A stretch of DNA of 64,000 bases, taken from NCBI RefSeq assembly GCF_025151995.1, contig NZ_CP102290.1:3162001-3226000 (forward strand). Direction: 5' to 3'. Position 1 is the first letter of the stretch. Every line of letters begins with the position of its first letter. A program made the translations under genes and the position numbers. The notes under the pieces are model-generated. The model ran no database searches and was not told where the DNA came from. It saw only the letters and a list, made by a program, of their open reading frames with translations. This stretch comes from Ruminococcus gauvreauii. Lineage in GTDB: Bacteria > Bacillota > Clostridia > Lachnospirales > Lachnospiraceae. Shown here piece by piece: positions 8,069 through 16,791 of this stretch.

Positions 8069-8881
8069 CTACAGTACTCGAACTGAGATCCGTGTGACGT
8101 AAAGATTTTCCTCACTGACGGTCAGTCCATCCAGGATGGCGTCCTCGAAGAAATGGTCATCTAATTTAAGGGCACGGGCATCGGCGTGCGCAAATATCTT
8201 CTGATATGTCTTTCCGATCAGATCCCAGGGGCCCGTGTGCCAGCCGCACAGGTAAGTTCCGGCGGGTTTTACGGTATGGCTGAGATGTTTTGGCCGACTG
8301 TCAAACAGCAGGTACAGAGTGTGGTAATCTGTATAGATGCCCTTTGTCAGGCTGGAACGGTACTGGAGGTATCCGACGCCGTAAGGGCTTTTATCATCCA
8401 TGGATGCACAATGTTCATAGAGACTGCCGATAGCGGAAGCCATCATGGTACTGTCGGTCAGGTCACTGTAGGATGAAATATAATATTGTTCGGGAAATTC
8501 CAGAAGTTCAGGACCCGCCGGCCTGCGTTCCAGATAGGACGCAAGCTGGGCGGATTTTTTGCGCAGCAGTGCCCGCGTCTGTTTCAGCTGCTTCATCTTG
8601 CGGGAGATCAGTTCTTCCTCCTGTTCAAGCAGTTTCATAAAAAGACCGGGGCTTTTATGCTCCAGATACTGCCTGATCTCGGCAAGAGGCATGTCAAGTT
8701 CTCTGAGTGTGCAGATTACATCAAAGGTTTCCAGCTGTTCGGGAGAATAATACCGGTAACCGTTGTCTGCGCGGTGGTCGGGCGGAAGCAGACCGATCTT
8801 ATCATAGTGGAACAGCGTGTGTTTGGTGGTACCGGTTATTTTTGCAAATTCACCGGCTGTCAGAAAGCGGTTTGTTTTCAT
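8069..8881 (-). CDS. MerR-family regulator with GyrI-like effector domain
   Basis: A 270-residue BmrR/TipA-type activator. The N-terminal MerR helix-turn-helix is clear (LTAGEFAKITGTTKHTLFHYD, then ADNGYRYYSPEQL), followed by a long coiled-coil dimerisation helix (about residues 75-115). The C-terminal half resembles a GyrI-like multidrug-binding domain. It converges with trpD, leaving 15 bases between stops, and is divergent from a MATE pump. The likely role is drug-dependent activation of that pump through the 19-base spacer promoter between them. Confidence 0.85.
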   Translation of the reverse strand: MKTNRFLTAGEFAKITGTTKHTLFHYDKIGLLPPDHRADNGYRYYSPEQLETFDVICTLRELDMPLAEIRQYLEHKSPGLFMKLLEQEEELISRKMKQLKQTRALLRKKSAQLASYLERRPAGPELLEFPEQYYISSYSDLTDSTMMASAIGSLYEHCASMDDKSPYGVGYLQYRSSLTKGIYTDYHTLYLLFDSRPKHLSHTVKPAGTYLCGWHTGPWDLIGKTYQKIFAHADARALKLDDHFFEDAILDGLTVSEENLYVTRISVRVL

Positions 8882-8935
8882 ATTCTCCTCCCGTGCCGTA
8901 CTTGCAGCAGCTCTGATCCGTAATGGATAAAAAAC

Positions 8936-8966
8936 TTGACTATAGGGTAACCCGATACTTTATCAT
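8936..8966 (+). promoter_or_regulatory. MerR-type long-spacer promoter for the MATE gene
   Basis: TTGACT (8936-8941), a 19-base spacer, and TATCAT (8961-8966). The spacer carries the dyad GGGTAACCC inside TATAGGGTAACCCGATA. A 19-base spacer with a central inverted repeat is the hallmark of MerR-controlled promoters. Because this promoter overlaps an upstream in-frame ATG at 8923, the MATE gene must start further down. Confidence 0.8.
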
Positions 8967-9012
8967 ACCTTATGTAGAGGAATTTTGCAAAGAAAAAGAG
9001 AGGTTTGATAGT

Positions 9013-10365
9013 ATGAAACAAACAATTGCGCGTGATTTTAAATTTTTATCATTGATGAAATTTGCGCTTCCATCAATGGTTATGATGGTATTCATGTCGC
9101 TGTATACAATTGTAGATGGAATTTTTATCTCCAGGATGGTCGGAAGTGTGGCACTGTCTGCGAATAATATTGTATATCCGGCAGTGAATATCCTGATGGC
9201 GATTGGAATTATGCTGGCGACTGGAGGAAGTGCGATCATTGCCAGGAAGCTGGGTGAGAAGAAACCAAAAGAGGCAAATGAAAATTTTTCACTGATCGTT
9301 GTCACGGGTGTGATTACGGGAATTATCGGCCTGATTGTCGGGGTCGTGTTCCTGGAGCAGATCTGCCGGCTTTTAGGAGCAACCGATATGCAGATCGGAT
9401 ATAGTTCGGCGTACCTGCGGGTGGTCCTGTTTTTTGCTCCGATGTGTATGCTGCAGATGTTGTTCCAGTCATTCTTTGTAACAGCAGGAAGACCGGGTAT
9501 GGGTCTGACGCTGACGGTGGCTGCAGGGGCAGCCAATATGGTGCTCGACTATCTGTTCATGGGACCGCTCGGTATGGGGGTTACAGGTGCCGCACTGGCG
9601 ACAGGGATCGGTCAGTGTATACCGGCGGTGACAGGGATTGTATATTTCCTGATCAAGAAAGACGGTTTGCGGTTTGTCAGACCAAAGCTGGACTGGAAGG
9701 CGCTTCGGGCGAGCTGCCTGAATGGCTCCTCAGAGATGGTGACGAATCTGTCTGCGGCGATCGTGACGTACCTGTTCAATATCATTATGCTTCGACTGGC
9801 AAAAGAAGACGGAGTGGCGGCGATCACCGTCGTATTATACGGGCAGTTTTTGTTCTGTGCCCTGTATCTTGGCTTCAGCATCGGGGTTGCGCCGGTGTTC
9901 AGCTACAACTACGGCGCCGGAAGACGGGATATGCTGCGAAGGATCTATCGGATCTGTATGCGGTTTACTACAGTTTCTTCTGTTATCATAGGGGCGGCAG
10001 CCTTTGCAGGTGCCCCGCTGATTGCCCGGATATTTGTGGATGAGGGGACTGCAGTTTACAGACTGACGGAACGGGGATGCTATCTGTTTGCATTTGCCTA
10101 TCTGTTCTGTGGCGTCAATATTCTGGCGTCGGGAATCTTTACCGCACTGTCGGATGGCAGGACCTCTGCATTGATTTCATTTCTGCGGACATTTGTGTTT
10201 ATTGTGATATCAGTGCTGGTTTTACCGTACTTTCTGGGGACTGACGGAGTATGGCTGTCGATCCCGTTGGCGGAGATACTGACGCTGACAGTGTCCCTTA
10301 CGCACCTGGCTGCGTTTTTTGGAAATAAAGAACGGAGGAAACAAAAAATTTCAACCGAAAATTAA
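9013..10365 (+). CDS. MATE-family multidrug efflux protein
   Basis: A 450-residue integral membrane protein with about twelve helices. It has the MatE repeat features (LPSMVMMVFMSLYTIVDGIFISR, then internal repeats GPLGMGVTGAALATGIGQ and FSYNYGAGR). It is likely a Na+ or H+ coupled antiporter exporting cationic drugs or metabolites. The ATG at 9013 is preferred: a GAGG site precedes it, the N-terminus aligns with the family, and the upstream ATG at 8923 lies in the promoter. A strong terminator ends the unit. Regulation is probably by the divergent MerR protein. Confidence 0.88.
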   Translation: MKQTIARDFKFLSLMKFALPSMVMMVFMSLYTIVDGIFISRMVGSVALSANNIVYPAVNILMAIGIMLATGGSAIIARKLGEKKPKEANENFSLIVVTGVITGIIGLIVGVVFLEQICRLLGATDMQIGYSSAYLRVVLFFAPMCMLQMLFQSFFVTAGRPGMGLTLTVAAGAANMVLDYLFMGPLGMGVTGAALATGIGQCIPAVTGIVYFLIKKDGLRFVRPKLDWKALRASCLNGSSEMVTNLSAAIVTYLFNIIMLRLAKEDGVAAITVVLYGQFLFCALYLGFSIGVAPVFSYNYGAGRRDMLRRIYRICMRFTTVSSVIIGAAAFAGAPLIARIFVDEGTAVYRLTERGCYLFAFAYLFCGVNILASGIFTALSDGRTSALISFLRTFVFIVISVLVLPYFLGTDGVWLSIPLAEILTLTVSLTHLAAFFGNKERRKQKISTEN

Positions 10366-10372
10366 GTACTGG

Positions 10373-10404
10373 CGGCTCTCAAAATTTTAGAGAGCCGTTT
10401 TTTT
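10373..10404 (+). terminator. Intrinsic terminator after the MATE gene
   Basis: CGGCTCTC (10373-10380) pairs with GAGAGCCG (10390-10397) across an A/T loop, followed by seven T. Confidence 0.9.
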
Positions 10405-10496
10405 GTATGCCATTTGAAAGAAGCGACATTCCATTGTGCATATTTACTAAAAAAACAGCGGAAGCTAGACCATAATGAGGGACACATAAAAAGATT

Positions 10497-10510
10497 TGAA
10501 AGTACTTTCA
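10497..10510 (+). promoter_or_regulatory. Palindromic operator candidate for the sialic acid operon
   Basis: TGAAAGTACTTTCA is a perfect 14-base palindrome, 16 bases upstream of the nan promoter -35. GAAA-N-TTTC dyads are common binding sites of RpiR-family regulators, and one is encoded in this operon (15185). The link is inferred. Confidence 0.55.
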
Positions 10511-10526
10511 CAAAAAGTGAGAACTA

Positions 10527-10554
10527 TTGAAAATGAAAACGAGAGTGTTATACT
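10527..10554 (+). promoter_or_regulatory. Promoter for the nan operon
   Basis: TTGAAA (10527-10532), a 16-base spacer, and TATACT (10549-10554), about 30 bases before the nanE start. Confidence 0.65.
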
Positions 10555-10583
10555 GACATTACTAATTGAGGAGGTCGCAGCAA

Positions 10584-11270
10584 ATGGACGAAAGAATCGA
10601 GAAGCTGAGAGGAAAACTGATCGTATCGTGTCAGGCACTGCCGCATGAACCACTGCATTCTTCATTTATTATGGGGCGCATGGCAAAAGCAGCCCAGGAG
10701 GGTGGAGCATGCGGCATCCGCGCAAACACCAGAGAAGACATTGCAGAAATAAAGAGTCAGGTGGATCTGCCGATCATCGGAATCGTGAAGAGAGATTACG
10801 GGGACAGTGACATTTACATTACCCCTACCATCCGAGAGGTTGATGAGCTGATGGAGGTGAAACCTGAGATTATTGCGGTTGATGCGACGGTCAGCCTGCG
10901 CCCGGGCGGTCAGACATTGGATGCTTTTTTTAAGGAGGTCAGGGAAAAGTATCCGCAGCAGCAGCTGATGGCGGATTGTTCCACTGTGGAAGAAGCGCTT
11001 CATGCGGATGCGCTGGGATTTGATTTTATCGGGACAACGCTTGTCGGTTATACCAGGCAGAGTGAGGGTTCTAAAATCGAGGAAAATGATTTTGAAATCA
11101 TTCGGAGCATCGTAAGACAGGTAAAACATCCCGTGATCGCGGAAGGAAATATCAATACACCGGAAAAAGCCAGACGGGTGATCGAGCTCGGAGCGTTCAG
11201 TGTTGTAGTCGGATCAATCATCACAAGACCGCAGCTCATTACCAGAAATTTTGCAGAGGCACTCCAGTAA
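10584..11270 (+). CDS. nanE: N-acetylmannosamine-6-phosphate 2-epimerase
   Basis: A 228-residue TIM-barrel enzyme that converts ManNAc-6-P to GlcNAc-6-P in sialic acid breakdown. Family signatures are VSCQALPHEPLH, the GACGIRANT segment, IGIVKRDY, DATVSLRP, MADCST, DFIGTTLVGYT and the phosphate-binding VIAEGNINTPEKA. The ATG at 10584 has GAGGAGG nine bases upstream. It is the first gene of the operon and is followed after a short gap by the lyase gene. Confidence 0.95.
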   Translation: MDERIEKLRGKLIVSCQALPHEPLHSSFIMGRMAKAAQEGGACGIRANTREDIAEIKSQVDLPIIGIVKRDYGDSDIYITPTIREVDELMEVKPEIIAVDATVSLRPGGQTLDAFFKEVREKYPQQQLMADCSTVEEALHADALGFDFIGTTLVGYTRQSEGSKIEENDFEIIRSIVRQVKHPVIAEGNINTPEKARRVIELGAFSVVVGSIITRPQLITRNFAEALQ

Positions 11271-11294
11271 GTGCGAAAGAGAGGAGATATGAAA

Positions 11295-12215
11295 ATGGCA
11301 GAGTTGAAAAAATACAAAGGGATCATACCGGCATTTTATGCATGCTATGACAGCGAGGGGAATGTAAGTCCCGAAGGCGTTCGGAACCTGACGAAATATT
11401 TTGTGAAAAAAGGTGTGAAAGGTGTCTATGTAAACGGTTCGTCCGGTGAGTGTATTTACCAGAGCGTACAAGATCGTAAGACGGTACTGGAACATGTGGT
11501 GGCGGCCGCAGAGGGAAAACTTACGGTGATCGCACATGTGGCATGCAACAATACGAAAGACTCCGTGGAACTGGCGCGTCATGCCGAGAGCCTGGGCGTC
11601 GATGCAATCGCGGCAATTCCGCCCATCTATTTCAGGCTTCCGGAATATGCAATCGCCGAATACTGGAATACGATCAGCGAAGCCGCACCAAACACGGATT
11701 TTATCATTTACAATATTCCGCAGCTGGCGGGAGTCGCGCTTACTATGAGCCTGTTTGCTAAAATGAGAAAAAATCCCCGCGTGATCGGGGTGAAGAATTC
11801 TTCCATGCCCGTTCAGGATATTCAGATGTTTAAGGCAGGAGGAGGCGAAGACTTCATCGTGTTCAACGGTCCGGATGAACAGCTGGTGAGCGGACTCGTG
11901 ATCGGTGCAGAAGGCGGAATCGGAGGCACTTACGGAGCGATGCCCGAACTGTATCTGAAGATTGATGAACTGGTGCGTGCCGGGCAGATGAGCAAAGCGA
12001 TGGAAGCACAGTATGCGGCAAATGATATCATTTATAAAATGTGTTCCTGCCATGGAAACATGTATGGGGTGATCAAGGAGATTCTGCGCATCAATGAAGG
12101 CCTCGAACTCGGGAGTGTCCGCGAACCGCTGCCTGCATTAATTGACGCAGATATGGCAACAGTAAGAGAAGCGGCAGACATGATTAAAGAAGCTGTCAGC
12201 AGATTCTGCAGGTAA
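11295..12215 (+). CDS. nanA: N-acetylneuraminate lyase
   Basis: A DHDPS-superfamily aldolase of 306 residues. It would split N-acetylneuraminate into ManNAc and pyruvate. The family loop is NGSSGE, the catalytic tyrosine lies in FIIYNIP and the Schiff-base lysine in VIGVKNSS. The superfamily alone does not give the substrate. The call rests on nanE, a sodium symporter, YhcH and a ROK kinase around it. The ATG at 11295 is preferred over 11289 because GAGAGGAG lies at proper distance. Confidence 0.88.
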   Translation: MAELKKYKGIIPAFYACYDSEGNVSPEGVRNLTKYFVKKGVKGVYVNGSSGECIYQSVQDRKTVLEHVVAAAEGKLTVIAHVACNNTKDSVELARHAESLGVDAIAAIPPIYFRLPEYAIAEYWNTISEAAPNTDFIIYNIPQLAGVALTMSLFAKMRKNPRVIGVKNSSMPVQDIQMFKAGGGEDFIVFNGPDEQLVSGLVIGAEGGIGGTYGAMPELYLKIDELVRAGQMSKAMEAQYAANDIIYKMCSCHGNMYGVIKEILRINEGLELGSVREPLPALIDADMATVREAADMIKEAVSRFCR

Positions 12216-12236
12216 CAGATACAGGAGGGTGTTGGG

Positions 12237-13757
12237 ATGAAGGGTTTTACAACCATTGACTTGGTGATCTTAGTGGTATATCTGGCGGCTGTTCTGTACG
12301 CCGGTCTTCATTTCTCGAAGAAAGAGATGAAGGGGAAAGAATTTTTTAAAGGCGACGGTACGATTCCCTGGTGGGTAACGTCTGTCTCCATTTTTGCAAC
12401 ACTGTTGAGTCCGATTTCGTTTCTGTCACTGGCGGGAAATTCCTACGGCGGCACATGGATCTTATGGTTTGCTCAGCTGGGAATGCTGATTGCGATACCG
12501 CTTACCATCCGTTTTTTCCTGCCGATCTACAGCAAACTGGATATTGACACCGCATATCATTACCTGGAACTACGGTTCCGCAGCAAGGGACTCCGCGTAC
12601 TGGGAGCGGTAATGTTTATCATCTATCAGATCGGAAGAATGTCCATCATCATGTATCTGCCGTCCATGGTACTTTCGAATCTGACAGGGATCAACGTCAA
12701 TATCCTGATCATTGTGATGGGAGTGATCGCGATCATTTACTCCTACACGGGAGGCTTGAAATCCGTACTCTGGACGGACTTTATTCAGGGCTCCGTGCTA
12801 CTGATTGGTGTCACCTTTGCGCTTATATTTTTGATCTTCCATATCGACGGCGGAATGGGATCGATCTTCGGAGCCTTTCAGGCAGGGAAATTCCTGGGAG
12901 GCGATGAGGCTATATTTGACTGGAATTTCCTGAAGAACAGCGTGTTCATTATCATTGTGGGGGCCGGTCTTAATACATGTTCCTCTTACATTTCCAGTCA
13001 GGATATCGTTCAGCGTTTTACTACGACGACAGACACGAAAAAGCTGAATAAAATGATGCTTACGAACGGTGCACTTTCCATTTTCATTGCGACCGTATTT
13101 TATCTGATCGGAACTGGTCTTTACGTGTTCTACGGACAGAATCCCGAGCTTGCACAGACGGTGCAGCAGGACCAGATCTTTGCATCGTTTATCGCATATC
13201 AGCTTCCTGTCGGCATCACAGGAGTCCTGCTGGCAGCGATTTACGCGGCCTCTCAGTCCACACTCTCCACTGGTCTGAATTCCGTGGCGACCAGCTGGAC
13301 CCTGGATATCCAGGAGCGCCTCTCCAAAAAGGAGATGAGCTTTAAACTGCAGACAAGGATTGCGCAGTTTGTATCTCTGGGTGTGGGGATTGTTGCAATT
13401 TTGATTTCCATGGTGCTGGCGAACGGAGAGATTAAGTCCGCATACGAATGGTTCAATGGTTTTATGGGGCTGGTCCTCGGAGTTCTGGGTGGAACCTTCG
13501 TGCTGGGCGCTTTTACAAAAGTGGCGACCACACTGGGCGCGTATGTGGCATTTGGCGTTTCGGCAGTCGTCATCATCTGGGTGAAATATACGCAGCCGGA
13601 GGTCTCCATCTGGTCCTATTCACTGATTACCATAGGAATCTCCGTCGTGGTCGGCCTGGTCGTCAGTTATATTCACAGGGCGGTTACGGGAAACAGAGAG
13701 CTGCCGGATGATAAAACGACCATTTACGGCATCGGCAAAAAGAAGGAGGAGGCGTAA
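12237..13757 (+). CDS. Sodium:solute symporter, probably sialic acid transporter
   Basis: A 506-residue SSS-family transporter with about thirteen helices. Typical features are FTTIDLVILVVYLAAVL at the N-terminus, the IPWWVTSVSIFATLLSPISFLSLAG region of the Na+ site, YTGGLKSVLWTDFIQG, and SQSTLSTGLNSVATSW. Placement between nanA and yhcH makes sialic acid (Neu5Ac) the probable substrate, taken up with Na+. No ABC, TRAP or MFS alternative is present in this operon. AGGAGGG precedes the start. Confidence 0.85.
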   Translation: MKGFTTIDLVILVVYLAAVLYAGLHFSKKEMKGKEFFKGDGTIPWWVTSVSIFATLLSPISFLSLAGNSYGGTWILWFAQLGMLIAIPLTIRFFLPIYSKLDIDTAYHYLELRFRSKGLRVLGAVMFIIYQIGRMSIIMYLPSMVLSNLTGINVNILIIVMGVIAIIYSYTGGLKSVLWTDFIQGSVLLIGVTFALIFLIFHIDGGMGSIFGAFQAGKFLGGDEAIFDWNFLKNSVFIIIVGAGLNTCSSYISSQDIVQRFTTTTDTKKLNKMMLTNGALSIFIATVFYLIGTGLYVFYGQNPELAQTVQQDQIFASFIAYQLPVGITGVLLAAIYAASQSTLSTGLNSVATSWTLDIQERLSKKEMSFKLQTRIAQFVSLGVGIVAILISMVLANGEIKSAYEWFNGFMGLVLGVLGGTFVLGAFTKVATTLGAYVAFGVSAVVIIWVKYTQPEVSIWSYSLITIGISVVVGLVVSYIHRAVTGNRELPDDKTTIYGIGKKKEEA

Positions 13758-13760
13758 CGG

Positions 13761-14213
13761 ATGATATTTGGAAATCTGCATCAGCTGTCGGAATATGATT
13801 TTCTGAAAGAAAATATCAAATCTTGTTTTGCATATGCAGCAGAACATGACCTGGTTTCGTATGATACGGGACGACATGAGATTGACAAAGACAACCGATA
13901 TGTTAATATTGTAGAATACAGAACGCAGGAAAGGGAACAGCGCTTTTTTGAGGCGCACAGGCAGTATCTGGATATTCATGTCATGCTGCGCGGAGAAGAA
14001 CGGATTGATCTTAATTTTATCCGGAATATGAAACAGGGAGAATTTGTGCCGGAGGATGATTTTCTTCCGCTGGAAGGCAGTGCAGCCGGCCATGCTGTGC
14101 TGCAGCCGGGAGACTTTCTGATCTGTTTTCCGGATGACGGCCATATGACGGGTATACAGACGGGAGAACCGCAGACGATAAAAAAAGCAATTTTCAAGGT
14201 GAAAATCCAGTAA
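13761..14213 (+). CDS. YhcH/YjgK/YiaL family protein (NanQ-like)
   Basis: A 150-residue cupin-fold protein of the YhcH (DUF386) family. The motif RQYLDIHVMLRGEERID and the histidine of DDGHMTGIQ near the end are typical metal-site residues. In enterobacteria the homologue NanQ speeds anomerisation of sialic acid released by sialidases. Context here supports the same task. It starts three bases after the symporter stop, so it is co-transcribed. A strong hairpin follows it. Confidence 0.85.
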   Translation: MIFGNLHQLSEYDFLKENIKSCFAYAAEHDLVSYDTGRHEIDKDNRYVNIVEYRTQEREQRFFEAHRQYLDIHVMLRGEERIDLNFIRNMKQGEFVPEDDFLPLEGSAAGHAVLQPGDFLICFPDDGHMTGIQTGEPQTIKKAIFKVKIQ

Positions 14214-14257
14214 CTGTCACCGAAAGACAAACCATGAGGTTTGTCTTTTGTGGCAGT
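14213..14257 (+). terminator. Strong hairpin inside the nan operon
   Basis: ACTGTCAC (14213-14220) pairs with GTGGCAGT (14250-14257), and inside it AAAGACAAACC pairs with GGTTTGTCTTT around a four-base loop. Few T follow, so it may stabilise or process the mRNA between nanQ and nanK rather than fully terminate. Confidence 0.55.
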
Positions 14258-14286
14258 CTTTATCAGGAAAGAAAGGGGGATCAGGG

Positions 14287-15174
14287 TTGAAATATTATGT
14301 AAGCATCGACATCGGGGGAACGGCTGTCAAATACGGGGTTCTGGATGAGAACGGTACGTTTGCTGAGAAAGATAAGATGGAAACCAGGGCGCAGGAAGGC
14401 GGAGCAGCCATTTTGGAGAAGGCCGTGGGGATCGTACAGCAGTACCTGGATGCATACCGTCCTGCGGGTATCTGTATTTCCACTGCCGGTATGGTAGACA
14501 GGGAAAAGGGAGAGATTTTTTATGCGGCTCCCTTGATTCCGGATTATGCGGGTACGAATTTTAAAAATACCATGGAGAAGAAATTCGGGATACCATGCGA
14601 GGTGGAAAATGACGTCAAGTGCGCAGGGCTTGCGGAGAGCATATCAGGGGCTGCACGCGGGAAAAAATATGCAGTCTGCCTGACGATAGGCACCGGAATC
14701 GGAGGCGCGATCATACTGGATGGAAAGGTCTTTCACGGTGCGTCCGGCAGTGCCTGTGAGGTTGGATACATGAAAATGGATGACAGCGACTTTCAGTCGC
14801 TTGGTGCCAGCAGTATCCTGAGTAAAAAGGTGGCGCAGAAAAAACAGGATAATTCCGGAAAATGGAATGGATACCGCATCTTTGAAGCTGCCCGGCAGGG
14901 TGATCAAGACTGTATCCAGGCGATCGATGAGCTGGCGGATGTGCTGGGAAAGGGAATCGCCAATATCTGCTGTGTGCTGAATCCGGAAATCGTGGTGCTG
15001 GGCGGAGGTATTATGACGCAGGAAGACTATCTGAAGGACAGAGTCCAAAAGGCGCTGAAAAAATATCTGGTATCAAGTATCGAGGAACATACAGAGCTTG
15101 CGTTTGCCAGACACAGAAACGACGCGGGAATGCTGGGGGCCTTTTATAACTTTAAACAGAGACAGTGCAGATGA
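14287..15174 (+). CDS. nanK: N-acetylmannosamine kinase (ROK family)
   Basis: A 295-residue ROK kinase. The phosphate-1 motif is YYVSIDIGGTAVKYGV, the ROK region includes EVENDVKCAGLAE, and GTGIGGAIILDGKVFHGA is the sugar-binding stretch. Catalytic D lies in END. The usual ROK zinc cluster (CGxxGC) is not present, which is seen in some ManNAc kinases. It would phosphorylate ManNAc made by NanA to give the substrate for NanE. The start is a TTG at 14287 preceded by GAAAGGGGG, since no good ATG gives the canonical N-terminus. Confidence 0.82.
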   Translation: MKYYVSIDIGGTAVKYGVLDENGTFAEKDKMETRAQEGGAAILEKAVGIVQQYLDAYRPAGICISTAGMVDREKGEIFYAAPLIPDYAGTNFKNTMEKKFGIPCEVENDVKCAGLAESISGAARGKKYAVCLTIGTGIGGAIILDGKVFHGASGSACEVGYMKMDDSDFQSLGASSILSKKVAQKKQDNSGKWNGYRIFEAARQGDQDCIQAIDELADVLGKGIANICCVLNPEIVVLGGGIMTQEDYLKDRVQKALKKYLVSSIEEHTELAFARHRNDAGMLGAFYNFKQRQCR

Positions 15175-15184
15175 GGATCAGAGG

Positions 15185-16003
15185 ATGGAAGTTTATGCAA
15201 AAACAGTGATTCCTGTCATCGAATCGAATTACGGGAAGCTGACGACCGTGGAGCGCAATATTGCCGATTTTTTCATTGAAAACCGAACAAAGATGGATTT
15301 TTCAGCACGGGCCATATCTGAGCAGCTGTTTGTATCGGAGGCATCGTTATCACGTTTTGCAAAAAAATGCGGCTACAGAGGATACCGGGAATTTATTTAT
15401 CAGTATGAGGAGGGTTTTGCGGAGCGGACAGAGGCGATGGCGGGAAATACAAGGACAGTTCTGAACACGTACCAGGAGCTTCTGAACAAAACATACAATC
15501 TGGAGGATGAAGCACAGATTGCGAGAGTGTGCAGTTACATGGCAAAGGCATCCAGAGTATTTGTAAGCGGACTCGGAAGTTCGGGACTTGCCGCCAGGGA
15601 GATGGAGCTTCGTTTTATGCGCATCGGTGTGGATATCGACACCATAAACGATCCGGATGTCATCCGCATGCGTTCCGTATTCCAGAATGAGAGGTGTATG
15701 ATCATCGGCATCAGTATCAGCGGTGAGAATGAGGCCGTGCGTTATCTTCTGAAAGAAGGCCACAAACGGCGCGCACGCACGGTGCTTTTGACTGCGACAA
15801 ATAAAGATGAGTTTGGAAATTACTGTGACGAGGTGGTTCTGCTTCCATCGCTGGCCCATCTGAACCATGGAAATGTCATTTCTCCCCAGTTCCCGATTCT
15901 CGTGATGATCGATATCCTGTATTCATATTATGTGAACCTGGACAAATATGAAAAGGAAATGCTGCATGATGATACGTTGAAAGCACTGCGCGAAAGAGGA
16001 TAA
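15185..16003 (+). CDS. MurR/RpiR-family regulator of the nan operon
   Basis: A 272-residue regulator. The N-terminal RpiR helix-turn-helix is visible (TTVERNIADFFIEN ... VSEASLSRFAKKCGY), followed by a SIS phosphosugar-binding domain (VFVSGLGSSGLAAREMELRF, then IGISISGENEAV). It begins ten bases after nanK. RpiR regulators in such operons usually respond to ManNAc-6-P or GlcNAc-6-P. The palindrome at 10497 upstream of nanE is a candidate site. Ligand and sign of control are not visible. Confidence 0.88.
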   Translation: MEVYAKTVIPVIESNYGKLTTVERNIADFFIENRTKMDFSARAISEQLFVSEASLSRFAKKCGYRGYREFIYQYEEGFAERTEAMAGNTRTVLNTYQELLNKTYNLEDEAQIARVCSYMAKASRVFVSGLGSSGLAAREMELRFMRIGVDIDTINDPDVIRMRSVFQNERCMIIGISISGENEAVRYLLKEGHKRRARTVLLTATNKDEFGNYCDEVVLLPSLAHLNHGNVISPQFPILVMIDILYSYYVNLDKYEKEMLHDDTLKALRERG

Positions 16004-16040
16004 AACCATATAATATAGTAAACCAAATTTGGAGGAACTT

Positions 16041-16775
16041 ATGAAAATTTATACGACAAATGACTATCAGGAGATGAGCAGAAAGGCGGCTCACATCATC
16101 GCATCACAGATCATACTGAAGCCGGACAGTGTCCTGGGGCTCGCGACCGGTTCCACTCCGATCGGCACCTATCAGAATCTGGTGAAATGGTATAACGAAG
16201 GAGATCTTGATTTTAAAGAAATTAAAACGGTGAATCTGGATGAGTACAGGGGACTGGACAGGGAAAACGACCAGAGCTATTACTACTTCATGCACGATCA
16301 TCTGTTCAGCCACGTTAATATCGATCTGAACAATACACATCTCCCGGACGGTACCCAGCCGGACAGCGACAAAGAATGCCGCCGCTATGAGGAAGTGATA
16401 AAATCCATGGGCGGTGTGGATCTGCAGCTGCTTGGCCTTGGGCATAACGGACATATAGGGTTCAATGAGCCGGCTGAATTTTTCGCATCGGAGACGAACT
16501 GTGTGAATCTGCAGGAGAGTACCATTGAGGCAAACAAACGCTTTTTCGCATCCGCGGATGATGTGCCGAGGCAGGCATATACGATGGGGATAGGAACTAT
16601 CATGCGTGCAAAGAAGATCCTGGTGGTTGTCAGCGGAGAAGATAAGGCTGATATCGTGAAAAAAGCGTTTTTCGGCGAGGTGACACCGAAAGTACCGGCT
16701 TCTGTGCTGCAGATGCATCATGACGTAACAATCGTTGCAGATAAGGCGGCGATGTCGAAAATCATTACCGAATAG
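16041..16775 (+). CDS. nagB: Glucosamine-6-phosphate deaminase
   Basis: A 244-residue isomerase/deaminase that turns glucosamine-6-P into fructose-6-P and ammonia. Family marks are LGLATGSTPIGTY, the catalytic aspartate in NLDEYRGL, and GLGHNGHIGFNEPA with the active histidine. The ATG has GGAGG upstream, partly inside a CCAAATTTGG palindrome (16023-16032). The gap from the RpiR gene is 37 bases, so it probably continues the nan operon. It acts after nagA in the route. Confidence 0.95.
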   Translation: MKIYTTNDYQEMSRKAAHIIASQIILKPDSVLGLATGSTPIGTYQNLVKWYNEGDLDFKEIKTVNLDEYRGLDRENDQSYYYFMHDHLFSHVNIDLNNTHLPDGTQPDSDKECRRYEEVIKSMGGVDLQLLGLGHNGHIGFNEPAEFFASETNCVNLQESTIEANKRFFASADDVPRQAYTMGIGTIMRAKKILVVVSGEDKADIVKKAFFGEVTPKVPASVLQMHHDVTIVADKAAMSKIITE

Positions 16776-16791
16776 TATCAGGAGGAGACCG

